Part shown: one piece after another, positions 28,401 to 38,400 of the stretch
Numbering within the stretch: the first letter of the stretch is position 1
How the letters are laid out: each line of letters starts with the position of its first letter
Assembly (NCBI GenBank): GCA_032173965.1
Contig: CM063299.1
Coordinates: 496,001-560,000 of the forward strand
Length of the DNA: 64,000 bases
From: Sitta carolinensis
Taxonomy: Eukaryota; Chordata; Aves; Passeriformes; Sittidae
Direction: 5' to 3'
Made by a program: the position numbers and the translations under genes
Notes under the pieces: model-generated
What the model saw: the letters and a program-made list of their open reading frames with translations, nothing else
The model's database searches: none
Told to the model about the DNA's origin: nothing

Positions 28401-31400
28401 CCAAAAATGACTCATGTACTGAACCAATCTAATTTTAAATAGAAGGGAAAAACCTCTTGAAGAGTCACATGAAACTGGAGTGGGGGAGGGAAGAGAACTG
28501 CACACAACAGGAGAGCACCAGCTAGGAGCTGTTAGCCAAATCTGCCGGAAGGGATTTCTCCATTCAATCAGCCAAAGCAAAAACAGAACATTCAGCTTCA
28601 CCTTCTTCTGGTTTAGTGTTAATCAAAGACTCCGTTCAGAGCAGCAGCAGGCTGGAGTCCTGCCTTAGGACAGGTAGGATTGCTGGGCAATAATGAGGGA
28701 GCTCAGTGCAGAGTTATTAATTCTTCAGACTATGAAGAATTCAGAACACAAAACCAACTGAAATCACAGTAGGAGGACAAGAGAAATATGAAGATTTTAA
28801 AGTATTCCTAATTTTGGCCAAGCAGAGGCTAACAGAAATAGCTGCCACCCCACCACCCATTTCACCAGCAATGCAGCACAGCTCCCAGGACAGGATTCCA
28901 GGAACAGAGAGCAGGCAGACCACACTGGGAGATCCCTGGGACACACAGTCAGCCTGCAGCAAGGCCACCTGCCATCTTGGCTGGGTATGTGGATAATGAC
29001 ATTTTTACTAAGAGTTACTTTACAACTTGTAATGTAAACACACATGCAGCAAATAGAGAAGTGACATGGGCCAAACGCCATGATTTCTAATTTCTAAATC
29101 CCTGCATTTACCTCTGACAGCAGAGAAAACAAATGTCTAGAGGACAAGTAAGGTTAGGTAGCATTAGCTCTTCCGTGTGACATTTACCACATAAGGCGAT
29201 GATGTGACTGCTGTCTTCGTGTACAAACTTCCGGGTGACAGCTTCTTCCATGATCTGCTTTACCTAAAATGAACAGAGAGAAACGATTGTGTGATCCCAA
29301 CAAAATCAGCACAGCACTTGGGAGCTCCAGTTTCGAGCACTGCTTGCCCCTTCCCCCTCACCAACAGACTAACAACCCCCTCACTTCACATTTTGCAGGG
29401 GAGAATGGATTTAAGGAGGGAAAGCACAAATAAACCTGAGGGGCTTATTCTTTTCAGCTTCAGGGCTCAAGATATGGTAAGCTCCAGAGAGAAATCATTG
29501 CAAATTACTGACTTTCAAAACTAAAGAAGAAACAGACAATTGTTACAATGGAGGTTTTGGCAAGAGGCTGTAGTCACCCTCCATTCATCTGCCAGTGATT
29601 CCTCCCCAATGTCTTCCTCAGTCTGACACCACATGAAACCTCAGTGGTTTCCAACTCATCACCAAATCCTTTATCAGACACTCATTTCCTCCTGGCCGTG
29701 GAGAGCTTGCTCTCTTCCATATACAAATCAACCATCATTATTTACTTCTCTCATTCATGAGCTACAATTACAGGGTTATGACACTCTGACTAAGCATATG
29801 CCAATTCACTTGCAATATATAATTGCTGCCATGGCAGAAGAGTTAACCAGGCACTCTGTTCTTTCAACATTTAGAGCTAAATGGGTACCACTTCATGGCA
29901 CTGACAGGGCCCAAGGTTTTGAGCTTTTCCACTCAGTGCTGGACCAGGAGAGGCTGCAGGTGCAGTGCTCCATGGACAGCTGGGCTCTGCAGCTGCCTGT
30001 GCAGGTGCCTCCTCCGGTTGGGAGGGCTTCCTCCCCCAGCAAGACAATCTGCAAGCCCAGTTCTGGATGCTGTAATGAACCATCCCCTCCCCCAGGAATC
30101 ATCTTGGGCCGCTGTGCCCACTCCTACACCCCCAGCCCGGCTGGCAGCAGGCTGCAGCTCTGGCACTTGCTGCACGAGCCTCTCAACACATGGCATTTGC
30201 CTCGCTCCAAATTCTGGATCGAGTGGATCCTCCACAATTTGTGCTCCTTGTCAAACAGGAGCCCTCTGAGTTGCAAAGAAAACATCAGAGAGGAAAAACC
30301 AAACATGTAACAGGCTTTGAAAGTAGAGTATGTTTTATAGCGGAGGACTTCGAGTCTTTTGCACTTTGTAAAACCTGTCTTGCTGCTCACAACCTGAGGC
30401 CTGACAATATAAACTTTGAGCCAGGCAATTTGTTTCTTCCCGGAGGCGTTCCTGACATGGCTGTTTGAACTTAGGCCCTCACAGTGATGCAGGTGGAGGA
30501 GTAAGAGGGTATCAAGGAAGAAGCAGAGGTGTGAGGGGGTCTCATGAATGGGCACTCGCATCTGGATTATCCTGTGCACTCAGAAATCCCTTTGGCAGTT
30601 TTATTCACCAGAGGAAAGGGCTGATGTACTGCTGGCAAAAAGGAACTCAGAGTGCCACTGGCATGAAGACAGACAGAGAGCCTGCCCTGGTGCAGCAGTC
30701 ACCAGGCTGGCACGGATCACAGCAGCCTGTGCACATGCAACGCAAGGTCACAGACATGACTTCAGGACTACAGACCATGAAATCAGTCTCAGCATCCCAG
30801 AGAACAGAACAGAACTCAAATCCTAACAACAGGAAGGAGAAGAGTCGTTTCAAGGAGCAAAAGCTCAAGTGCTCAGCAGCCAATTTATTGCTACCACACA
30901 TTTCCCAGGCACACCCCAATCAGTTCAGTATGCTATTCAGATCCCAGTCAACAACAATTTTAAGTGTATAAAAATGGAGAAAGAAAAAGGTTTCAGATTC
31001 AATAATCAACCCCACTAGAGGCTGCTGCTTTCTAGAGCAGCACCATCCAGTGTCTCTCAGGAGATTTCAAACCCCAGACTCCAGAGCTAAGGACACAGAG
31101 CAGGCACTCTGTGTGTCCCCCAGTGCCACTGGAATCCAAGTAAGCTCCGTGTATTTTCTGGAGAGTCAATGTTATTAGAAAACATTTTTAAAGCACAGAC
31201 AGGATATGAGAAGATTCAAAAGCTGGAATGCAGTGTTCTTCAATCCCACGTCATCCCTCACTGCCACGTAATTCATGGATGCTCCAGGCAAGGAGCTAAA
31301 GCGGATGTTTCTGATCCAGTGGAACACAAGCTTTTTTTCAGGCTTGTTTCTTTTATTCCCTTGCAATATTGCATAGCTTTTCATAGGGAATTCTGCTGCT

Positions 31401-34400
31401 TTGTTCTCTGGAGGCACTTGACAACGGAGGGAGCTTTTTGAGTACAAGCCTCCACACACACCCACTGGCAGCTACCAGCAGACCTGACCAAACTGCAAAT
31501 TAATCTCATTAACAGAAACATCAGCACCTGCCCCCAGAGCCACCCATCTAGCCCCAGAGGGCTGGAATCAGCCAGCCTACACCTGTGCTGGTGCACTGCA
31601 GCCTCCAGCTGGGCAGGGGCTGCTCCCAGAGCCTGGAGAAACTTTCAGAAGCAGTCAAACACACATCAGAATACATGGATTATTTATTAAGTTTCACTCA
31701 AGAAATACACAAGAGAAATACCTTTATGTTTATTCTTTCTTAAATTTTATTATAAGGAAATTTAAAAAATGGTAAAGACAAATGCTCATAAAATATCACA
31801 ATAACTAGAACACAGTTAAAGCCTAGAGCATTTTTTCCTCAAGGGAGAAAACCTAATGTCCAACATCCATATTTTCTTCAGCTTGTGCAGCTACTGCTCA
31901 CTCCTTTATTGACAGCTCCTGCTGCACTGACTCCTTACTCCTGATGAAAGACTGGTAGTGTAATAAAAGCTGTTCAATAACTATTGCACTTCTGCTCAGA
32001 AGTCCTTACATTTCAGCTGCAAGTTGAGCAATCGAGTTTCTGAAGTGCTCAGAAATCGTTCAGGGTAGAACAGCTAAGGTTATTGTTATCCTGTTTGTTT
32101 CACAGCTAGAAAATACAGTTTAAATCCAGAAATGGCAAACCCCTCCATTTCAGGAGGCAAATGGAAATGGCCAGAGAAAACAGCCTGCTTTATGAGTCCG
32201 CTTGTCACAACAGATTTTCCTGCAGAGAGAGATAAATGCTTGAAACGTGAACTTCCAAGCGGCCTCAGCATGAATCCCAGCAGTTACATTTTCTAAACAC
32301 ATTACACGTCTTCCTTTCTGCAAGAGCCAACAAAATACGTTCCCTACCAATGAGAACTGAAAGTCCATCTGAGGAAAAGCAAACAGCATTAAATTTCCCA
32401 AAGGAAAAATGAAGAAGTTTTAGCTGAGGGACTGAGGAAAAATAAACTAAACACTTTGCACCAAGCGACCAAGATGATTGCTCTGTACTTTGCAAAGACA
32501 ACTGAATTTTAACAGGCTTAGTGGAGCAGCCCACAGAAAGAATCCACTGCCTATGAACTCCTTTGGCTATTGAGGTTACAGGAAAATCATTCAACAGGAA
32601 ACAGTCTGGGTTTAAAGGACAAGGGAAGGGGGCCAGGACATGGACACAGAGTCAGGTTTTCCCAGCACAAGCCCCCACCACACAGCAAGCAGGCAGAAGT
32701 GGCTGTGTGAAGTCACACATGATAAAAAATGAGGTTGAAAATACTATTGGAAAAAGTTAATTACAGTCATTAAAGGCACCATCATCTGGTGGGCAGTTAC
32801 TAGTAGCTTGTGTTCAATTCCTGCCTCTGTCCATTGATTACTGAAGACAAATAAAATCTCCATCTCTTTGTCTCCAACTGCCTCCTGAGCCATTTTCTTA
32901 CTGTGAGCATAGACAGGGGCCTTTGCACAGGTGAGGGGTGTTACCTCAACCTGCTAATAATCAAAGGCTCTCACGGCTATTTCAGGCTGGAAAGGCTCTG
33001 GCCAACCCATAAAAAGCCCAGCCACTATAAGTGCTCTAAAACAGCACTGGTGAGGATTTGAAGACGGAAAAAACATCAGAGACAAAACAAAAATGCAGAT
33101 GACACAGAAGATACAAATAACACTTTCAAGCATTATTCAAGTAATTTAAAAAACCAGAGTCCAATTAAAAACATTTTAGGGACTTTAAAAACAAATTAGC
33201 CTCAGATTTTTTAATTATGCACTACTACTTCTCCTCAGCTTGAGCTGGCTTGGATCATGAAAACCCATTTCACTTTCCATCTCGTGCATTAGCACAAGAT
33301 TGCAATGTTCACACTTGGAAAACATTTATCAGATTTATTTATATATTTAAGTGTTACTCAGGAGAGCAAGTGCACCCACTTCTAAGTGAAACCTTACACT
33401 GCCTCGGCTCCAAGGTTCCAGTGTAACAGAAATGTCTAATCGGAGTGGCAGGTTCGTGGCAGCCTCCAGCAGGTACCGCCTGCCCAGAGCCAGCCGCAGC
33501 CGGGTCACGCCGGTGCACAGCCGCCACACACACCCCGACCGTGGCGTGCAGCCCCTGCTCGGCCCGTCCACGCTCCGCACGCTGACTGCAGCGCCCGATG
33601 TGCTCCGACTGCAGCACGAGCGAGCACCAGGACACGGAGGCAGGCTCAGGAACCCTCGGCCATAGCAACAACTTCTCATCCGAACTTGGACGGGTCCAGC
33701 TGCTTCCCCAGCAGTGAACTGGGAAGGGGAAGGAGCAGGAGGGCAGGTACCTGTTTAAAATACTTGTTACTGCTGTGACAGATAAGCAGAACATCTTCAC
33801 TTCACTGCTCTGTAACAACCGGCAGCTACACGCAGCTCACCACAGCCAGCGCCACAAAAAGGCAAATACGATACTCGGGTGCACGGGGAGAGGCGGCTAC
33901 AGGGAGCCCACGGGGAACGCACCCCAGAGGTGCCACGACCCAGGTTTGTGCACACCACAGGTACCTGCTGCCGGCTCGGCAGGAGCCCTGCCCTGCGGCA
34001 CGGGCTGCTCCAGCGCGATGCCATCGCAGCGGACACTCCGGCCGTCCTGCCGAGCCCCGGGCACCGAGCGCCTGCCGCCGGGCACCGAGCGCCTGCCGCC
34101 GGGCGCCGGGCACCGAGCGCCTGCCACCGGGCGCCGGGCACCGAGCGCCTGCCACCGGGCACCGAGCGCCTGCCACCGGGCACCGAGCGCCGGGCCCCTG
34201 CCGAGCGCCTCTCTCCATCCAAGGAGCACCGTGCGAGCACCAAGTGCCGCCAGCCCAAACGCGAGTGAGACCAAACCCCGCCGCTCCGCTCAGGTACGGG
34301 GTTGGGCTCTTTATGCACACCCGGCTCTGGCTGCCCCATCCCGGCAATGCCACACAGGTGTGTGCAGGAACAGCCACCCCGATTAACCCTTCCGGGGCAC

Positions 34401-34882
34401 AGGTGCCAGGGCTCTGCTCATCCACGGGCACCTCAGGAACACCCTTATCCCCGCTTCTCCTCTAAAGCTCACAGTTAAGGAAAAAGCCATTAAAAACGAG
34501 TACTACGGGAAACACAAACCCCGGGAAAGGGAGCGGGAGCCGATGTCAGCCTGCTGCCGCTGCAGAAGCCCCGCCAGCGGCACCCCTGCTCCGGGAGCGC
34601 CCGGCAGAAAAGGATCAAAGGATAAAAGGAGCGCCGAGGCTCTCCCGGAGCAGCGCGGCCCCCAGAGCCCCGCCGGGGCAGAGCCGCGCCCTCAGGCACG
34701 GCCCGGGCCGGCCCGCGGCACCCCGCTGCCCGCCGGGGCAGCCGGCCCCGCCCGGCCTCAGGGCGTTCCCCCCGCAGCCCCCGGCCGGGCCCGCAGCGCG
34801 GGGCCCTCCCCGCCTCTGCCCTCACCTCCTTCTTCACGTTCCACAGCAGCCGGTCCTTCGCGGCGTCCGCCGAGCAGCTCAT
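1372..34882 (-). CDS. SGSM2: SGSM2, small G protein signalling modulator 2 (RUN-TBC RabGAP), whole coding span
   Basis: Twenty-three exons joined on the minus strand give 2999 coding bases; with one base missing from a C-run in exon 14 the frame closes to about 999 residues, close to the roughly 1006 of the short human form. The N-terminus carries a RUN domain (about residues 35-190). The C-terminal TBC domain runs from about residue 570 and is interrupted by a long acidic, Ser-rich linker (about 600-775). Both catalytic fingers of a TBC GAP are present: IDKDVQR (Arg near 796) and YVQG (Gln near 830). In mammals SGSM2/RUTBC1 binds Rab9A and acts as a GAP on Rab32 and Rab33B in endosome-to-Golgi and melanosome traffic. 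Paralogue SGSM1 is less likely, because exon-by-exon wording (for example [15 protein letters not shown]) fits SGSM2. The start is the ATG at 34882-34880, which fits the conserved LLWNVKKEV opening. Confidence 0.95.
1758..1925 (-). CDS. SGSM2: SGSM2 exon 22
   Basis: Encodes about residues 915-970: [20 protein letters not shown] then [20 protein letters not shown], the C-terminal helices of the TBC domain. Donor is AATG|GTAAGA. Confidence 0.95.
2677..2773 (-). CDS. SGSM2: SGSM2 exon 21
   Basis: Encodes about residues 883-914: [20 protein letters not shown] and [12 protein letters not shown], part of the TBC fold. Donor is AGAG|GTAATA. Confidence 0.94.
3212..3321 (-). CDS. SGSM2: SGSM2 exon 20
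   Basis: Encodes about residues 846-882: [20 protein letters not shown] and [16 protein letters not shown], part of the TBC fold. Donor is CAG|GTGAGT. Confidence 0.94.
3774..3856 (-). CDS. SGSM2: SGSM2 exon 19, TBC glutamine finger
   Basis: Encodes about residues 818-845: [20 protein letters not shown] and LMVILDN. YVQG is the YxQ motif carrying the catalytic Gln, so the GAP site is intact. Confidence 0.95.
4294..4418 (-). CDS. SGSM2: SGSM2 exon 18, TBC arginine finger
   Basis: Encodes about residues 777-817: [20 protein letters not shown] then [26 protein letters not shown] matches the IxxDxxR motif that supplies the catalytic Arg of TBC GAPs. Confidence 0.95.
5078..5437 (-). CDS. SGSM2: SGSM2 exon 17, long acidic linker
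   Basis: Encodes about residues 657-776. It holds the conserved [14 protein letters not shown] and [20 protein letters not shown], then a fast-evolving Glu/Ala/Ser-rich stretch, ending CAASYT. This is the largest exon, an acidic insert inside the TBC domain. Acceptor GTCGCAG and donor ACG|GTAGGT are clear. Confidence 0.93.
5816..5998 (-). CDS. SGSM2: SGSM2 exon 16
   Basis: Encodes about residues 596-656: a charged helix ([20 protein letters not shown]) followed by [20 protein letters not shown]. It begins the long insert that splits the TBC domain in this family. Confidence 0.93.
5999..8502 (-). other. SGSM2 intron 15
   Basis: This 2.5 kb intron is mostly unique AT-rich sequence. I see no open frame with recognisable similarity, RNA gene or tandem array. 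Confidence 0.6.
8503..8631 (-). CDS. SGSM2: SGSM2 exon 15
   Basis: Encodes about residues 553-595: [20 protein letters not shown] then [20 protein letters not shown]. This is the start of the TBC domain; the [15 protein letters not shown] motif A is clear. Confidence 0.94.
9033..9177 (-). CDS. SGSM2: SGSM2 exon 14, with an apparent one-base deletion
   Basis: Encodes about residues 504-552. The 5' part reads [20 protein letters not shown] and SIVPP in the right frame; the 3' part ([15 protein letters not shown]) is open only in the next frame. The switch falls in a run of five G on the plus strand at 9102-9106, where six would restore the frame. The exon is 145 bases long; with one more base the whole coding sequence totals 3000, divisible by three. 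Splice sites on both sides are normal. Confidence 0.88.
9501..9565 (-). CDS. SGSM2: SGSM2 exon 13
   Basis: Encodes about residues 482-503 ([20 protein letters not shown] then G). The donor splits the Trp codon of the conserved FYGW. Confidence 0.92.
10131..10281 (-). CDS. SGSM2: SGSM2 exon 12
   Basis: Encodes about residues 432-481: [20 protein letters not shown], then a Cys/Ser-rich stretch ([18 protein letters not shown]). Donor is CG|GTGAGC, acceptor CCACAG. Confidence 0.92.
12837..12947 (-). CDS. SGSM2: SGSM2 probable alternative cassette exon (37 codons)
   Basis: On the minus strand this 111-base segment follows acceptor CTTAG and reads [20 protein letters not shown] then [15 protein letters not shown] without a stop. 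Its phases match exons 11 and 12 exactly, so inclusion adds 37 residues without changing frame. A longer SGSM2 isoform with an acidic insert at this point is known in mammals. The donor AAAG|GTTTTT is weak, which suits a regulated exon. Confidence 0.75.
14328..14457 (-). CDS. SGSM2: SGSM2 exon 11
   Basis: Encodes about residues 389-431: [20 protein letters not shown] and [15 protein letters not shown]. It ends with one base of a split codon, so it can join in frame either to the cassette exon at 12837-12947 or directly to exon 12. Confidence 0.93.
14965..15128 (-). CDS. SGSM2: SGSM2 exon 10
   Basis: Encodes about residues 334-388: [20 protein letters not shown], then [15 protein letters not shown], end of the PH-like domain. 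Donor is AAG|GTACTG, acceptor CTTGCAG. Confidence 0.93.
15486..15553 (-). CDS. SGSM2: SGSM2 exon 9
   Basis: Encodes about residues 311-333 ([20 protein letters not shown] plus QQ), part of the PH-like middle domain. The donor is CAAC|GTAAGC. Confidence 0.92.
15837..15961 (-). CDS. SGSM2: SGSM2 exon 8
   Basis: Encodes about residues 270-311: [20 protein letters not shown] and [15 protein letters not shown], the start of the PH-like Rab-interacting middle domain. The donor AG|GTACTC splits a Ser codon. Confidence 0.93.
16396..16530 (-). CDS. SGSM2: SGSM2 exon 7
   Basis: Encodes about residues 225-269: [20 protein letters not shown] then [20 protein letters not shown]. It lies in the linker between the RUN domain and the Rab-binding middle region. 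Confidence 0.93.
16893..17038 (-). CDS. SGSM2: SGSM2 exon 6
   Basis: Encodes about residues 176-224: [20 protein letters not shown] and [11 protein letters not shown], then a basic stretch ending [12 protein letters not shown]. The donor is GGA|GTAGGT. The wording is diagnostic for SGSM2 over SGSM1. Confidence 0.93.
17539..17606 (-). CDS. SGSM2: SGSM2 exon 5
   Basis: Encodes about residues 153-175 ([20 protein letters not shown]), part of the RUN domain. It has acceptor CCTAG and donor TAG|GTGAGT, and joins in frame to exon 6 through a split Val codon. Confidence 0.92.
17607..19525 (-). other. SGSM2 intron 4
   Basis: This 1.9 kb intron is unique sequence of moderate AT content. No gene, repeat array or structured RNA was recognised. 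Confidence 0.6.
19526..19687 (-). CDS. SGSM2: SGSM2 exon 4
   Basis: Encodes about residues 99-153: a variable Gln/Pro/Lys-rich start, then the conserved [20 protein letters not shown] helix of the RUN domain. Acceptor TTTGCAG and donor CAG|GTAAGG are clear. Confidence 0.93.
21008..21170 (-). CDS. SGSM2: SGSM2 exon 3
   Basis: Encodes about residues 45-99 with [20 protein letters not shown] and [10 protein letters not shown], the core of the RUN domain. Acceptor CTGGCAG and donor AG|GTGAGG are clear. A minisatellite begins about 165 bp upstream of its acceptor. Confidence 0.93.
21171..29187 (-). other. SGSM2 intron 2, 8 kb
   Basis: The largest intron of the gene. Apart from the minisatellite at its 3' end it is unique sequence, AT-rich around 24-25 kb and 27 kb. 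Short open frames on both strands (for example around 25.5-26.8 kb) match nothing known and look like chance. No RNA gene was recognised. Confidence 0.6.
21334..22072. repeat. Minisatellite, about 30 copies, in SGSM2 intron 2
   Basis: The core unit GGGAGGGATGGCAGCACG (18 bp) alternates with a 25-bp form that carries an extra GGCACAG-type segment. Copies differ by small deletions and single substitutions. The array lacks stop codons in several frames, which creates long false open frames on both strands. It sits 165-900 bp upstream of the exon 3 acceptor. Confidence 0.95.
29188..29263 (-). CDS. SGSM2: SGSM2 exon 2
   Basis: Encodes about residues 20-45 ([19 protein letters not shown]...), the entry into the RUN domain. 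Acceptor TTTTAG and donor TGTG|GTAAAT are visible. It is flanked by the two largest introns of the gene. Confidence 0.93.
29264..34825 (-). other. SGSM2 intron 1, 5.6 kb
   Basis: The intron is mostly unique sequence. It contains a GC-rich island near 33.35-33.72 kb and a 21-bp minisatellite near 34.05-34.2 kb. A 225-codon plus-strand open frame at 29633-30310 has no recognisable domain and is probably chance. Confidence 0.6.
34052..34202. repeat. Minisatellite, about 21-bp unit, 7 copies
   Basis: Units of the form GGGCACCGAGCGCCTGCC plus GCC or ACC repeat about seven times, some with an inserted GGGCGCC. It lies in SGSM2 intron 1, about 0.7 kb inside the gene from the start codon. Confidence 0.9.
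34826..34882 (-). CDS. SGSM2: SGSM2 exon 1 (coding part)
   Basis: Encodes residues 1-19, beginning [19 protein letters not shown], and ends at donor GAG|GTGAGG. The LLWNVKKEV motif is the conserved start of the family and fixes the initiator. Confidence 0.93.
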
Positions 34883-35020
34883 GTTGGCGGGCCCGGGGCG
34901 CTCACAGCTCCCGACCCGGGCCCGCCGCCATCTTCACCGCGGCGTGACGTCAGCGGGCGGGGCGCGGGCACCGCCCGGCCGCGGGGGGGCGCCGTGCGCG
35001 GGCAGGGGGCGCGACCCCGG
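34883..35020 (-). promoter_or_regulatory. SGSM2 promoter region with CRE and YY1-type motifs
   Basis: A perfect palindromic cAMP response element TGACGTCA lies at 34945-34952. A YY1-type AAGATGGCGGC lies on the minus strand at about 34934-34924, a motif usually found just downstream of vertebrate start sites. The sequence is very CpG-rich. The ATG inside the YY1 motif opens a nine-codon upstream frame that ends in TGA at about 34902, before the SGSM2 start. The transcription start itself cannot be read from sequence. Confidence 0.6.
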
Positions 35021-35300
35021 GGCGGGAGCGGGGACGGGGACAGGGGGACGGGGGGACGGGGACAGAGGGACGGGGACGGACACGGGGACAGACAGAGGGA
35101 CAGGGACGGACAGGGGCACGGGGACGGACAGGGGGACGGAGACGGACAGGGGGACAGATAGGGGGACAGACAGAGGGACGGGACAGACAGAGGGACAGAC
35201 ACGGGGGCACAGGGAGGGACGGGGATCCAGGGAGCCAGCGGGACACAGGGACAGACACAGGGACAGGCGGACAGACAGGGGTCAGACAGGGACGGGGATC
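35020..35300. repeat. GGGAC-rich minisatellite upstream of SGSM2
   Basis: Irregular units built from GGGACAGACA, GGGACGGACA and GGGGACGGGG run for about 280 bp. G-runs are all on the plus strand. The array lies 140-420 bp upstream of the SGSM2 start codon. Confidence 0.9.
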
Positions 35301-35469
35301 CAGCGGGACACAGCTCCCCCGCTCGGCTCGCGGTCCCTGTCCCGCAGCTCCAGCCCCGCATCCTGGGCGGGGATCACAACAGCAACACGGAACACAAGTT
35401 CCAGAGACCACCACCACCACTGAAAAGTTATGATGGTGGAGAAAAATCACAGAAGACAAAATATAAAAC

Positions 35470-35475
35470 TTTATT
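35470..35475 (-). terminator. Candidate TNFAIP1 polyadenylation signal AATAAA
   Basis: A minus-strand AATAAA, 3.2 kb past the TNFAIP1 stop. A long 3' UTR is known for this gene in mammals, so this position is plausible; its use is inferred. Confidence 0.45.
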
Positions 35476-38400
35476 AAAAATTAGTGTTCTATTTCCATTT
35501 AATGCACCGGTGAAACACTTTAATCAACAGATAATTGACTGATTACTGCATTAACTAGTACTTTGTAAAACCGCCCCTTAAAAGTTAGACATGAAAATAA
35601 AACAAAGACTGAATCTCTAAGAAAATAACTTGATCACAGAATGTCAGTTTTACACAAGATTAGCAATCATATTTGCTATCCTCTGGATATAAAATATCAT
35701 AGAAATCCAAAAGAATCCTTTACTCTCAATAAACAAATTAAGTGTCAGCCACCCTGTGAGGTAGGGGAGGGTCTTACTAGCGTTCCACTGGAAGAGGAGA
35801 AGTGACACAGCCAGGAAGCAGAGCCCAGGACCGGCCTGCAGGCACACCTGAGCTCTGCCACGGCACAGGGGCAGAAGGTGGCTGGAGGGCTGAACGCCAA
35901 GATTGTCACAGAACAACCTCGCTGTGTAAGGCAGGGGCTGCTGGGCAGAGCCATCCAGCTCAGGTGCAGTTACCTACAGACTGTTAAGGTGAGAATACAA
36001 AGCATGTGTTACATCACAGCTCCAGGAGTCAAAATGATCAGAACCTGGTGGGACAGAGACTGGACAACCCCGGGGCATGAGCCTGGGGCAAGGGAGAGTC
36101 AGTGACACCCTGTGCTGGAGCAGTTCCAGGCAGGCAGGACCCAGGAGAAACTGCAGTGAAATGAAAAGGATATCTGCACATATTTTAAACGTGTTCAGAG
36201 CTGCTGAGTTCTTCCTGACACTCCACATTCCACAAATACCAAGAAGACCCTCTGCACTTGCTAAAAAATTCTCACAATCCAGATGGTTCTCAAAACTGTT
36301 TGCTTCCCAGGTTAATTAACCTAAATTCAAATCAGAAATTAATACTATTTGTTGGCTGTGGGAAATAGGGAAAGGAAATATCAAAACACAAGCTTTTCTC
36401 TGCTTCTTACAGTGTAATAATTCACGAGTTGGATCCATTTCATAAGTGAATCCTGTGAGTACAGAAAGCCTCTGGAGTAGCACACAGATTTGACATTCTT
36501 TTTCACACACTCCTTTCCATACCTGTCCTCCCCAGAAAGAATAAATGCAAATATGACATTTTTCTGCTTATAGCCTCATTTAAACACAGTTTTGCAAGGC
36601 TATCAGCATCACTTACTTACTCTGTTAACATTCACTATGATAGTAAGAAGAAAAAAATAATACAAATCATTTGCCAAGAAACTGAAGTGCCACGTGTGTT
36701 TTTTAAATGGCACCAGCCTTTGTTACAAGACAGAAAAAGCACAAGATAATAACTTCAGGCTATTAAATGCAGCACAAAGACCCCATCACTGCAGCCTCTG
36801 CTGGTGCCTTCAAATTAAATAGCATCAGTGAGGGAAAAGATTTTTAAAATCCACATCACACTAGCGGAACTAGAGAGAAATACCACAAAAATCTTTGTTG
36901 AAACTAATCTCAACAGCTGTATTTTCCCTGGCACAACAGAATAATCATCTGGAAAACAAAAACTTACAGAAAGCAATATAAAAGAGGTTGTTAGGATTAT
37001 TAGAGATTTCAAGAGGCCTTTCACAAGAAGGCAGGTGCATCCCTGTGCAAGGCTGCTTCCTGATTGTGAGGAGAATGCAGTGAATCCTGCCACGTGCAGA
37101 GGCAAGAAAATCCTAAAAGTCTGTTAGTGTTTTCTTACTAACCCACGACAATTTAATTTTTAAAAACCTTAATGAGTGCAAATAATTTTTTGCTCCCTCC
37201 CCTGCTTCTGCTACTCCCAAACCGTCTACATCTCAATTCTCCTTATGAACTCCCTTCATTAATTTGGGATTATTTTCTTGTCAGGCTTTTGCAGTCATTT
37301 TCTTTACATCTTACAGGTAGATTTGGCACTGGTCAAAGCAGTTCAGGACTGACCATTGTGGAATCTGGAGCTGTGTATGAAATGGGAACACAAAGGCAGC
37401 TGTGGAATATATTCAACACATCACTGGCTCCCAGTGGGCAGCCAGCAGGAATAACCATGAATGACAATGGCAAAACTGCTACCTACAGCTCAAACATACA
37501 AGCAAATGTTTCAAAATACAATAATGGCTTTTCATACTAAACTTGAAACCGTTTCCAGAAAATTTCCAGAAATTTCCAAATTTGCAGAGCAGACTTGACT
37601 CCACCTCCTGAAGTGCCCTGTACAATTAGCACCCAGCCAAGCACTCATAATGAAAGTGATTATTTCAGTTTAAAATCTAGTATAAGCCACCTCTCTGCTG
37701 TGCCCAAAGTCTCTCGCAGTTCCATGCTAGAGCAATATTTTCAGAGCTGTTTTTCTTCTTCATCTTCTACACTCTAGAAGGGATTCATGACACAGAACTT
37801 GAATTTACATGTTCCAGCCCTAGAAAACACTGTTGAGCCTGTACTTCTCCAGCCACTGCAATTTTTCCTCCACTGCTTGAGAAATTTAACATTAAAGAGA
37901 ACTTTTAGGCCACAGGAGGAAACTCATGTAAAAGCAATTCCCCAGATTGCCCTTGTTTATATAAACAGGATTTCACTGTGACAAGCTTCAACCAGGGCAA
38001 CACTGACACAATCTGCTCAAATTTGCTTACTTCAGGTTTCTTCCCTCACCATCTTCCCCTCTCCCAGAACATGTCATTACCTACACATTTATGTTTTCAG
38101 AGATTTCCATTTTTCACATGGGGAGGCTGATGACTTGATTTTTACCACTTTGGAAGAGCTTGCCTTGGAATCGATGAGTTTTAAAGACACTATTCTGGAA
38201 CACAAACCTTTGCAGGTGCTCTGGGGGCAGGGCTGGAAGAGCACAGGTGCAGCTGACTGGCCAGCAAAACGTTTCTCCTGGGGGTTATCCCGTGTAGTGC
38301 CTGCCAAGAGCTGCCACATCCAAGTTCTCTCTTCAGTTTCTTGATTTAGCAACTGCAAGTTCCGTTATACAAGGCCCTGAAAGGGGAGCTGTCTGGAAAG

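Noticed and set aside
29633..30310. 225-codon plus-strand frame in SGSM2 intron 1
   Set aside because: Not repetitive, but no recognisable domain, signal or splice partner, and equally open frames lie on the other strand. Treated as chance.
32975..33020. CR1-like TTCAGGCTGGAAAGG motif
   Set aside because: Isolated short match with no further element sequence around it.
37172..37540. 122-codon plus-strand frame opposite the TNFAIP1 3' UTR
   Set aside because: Hydrophobic start suggested a signal peptide, but the rest matches nothing and lies antisense in AT-rich UTR.
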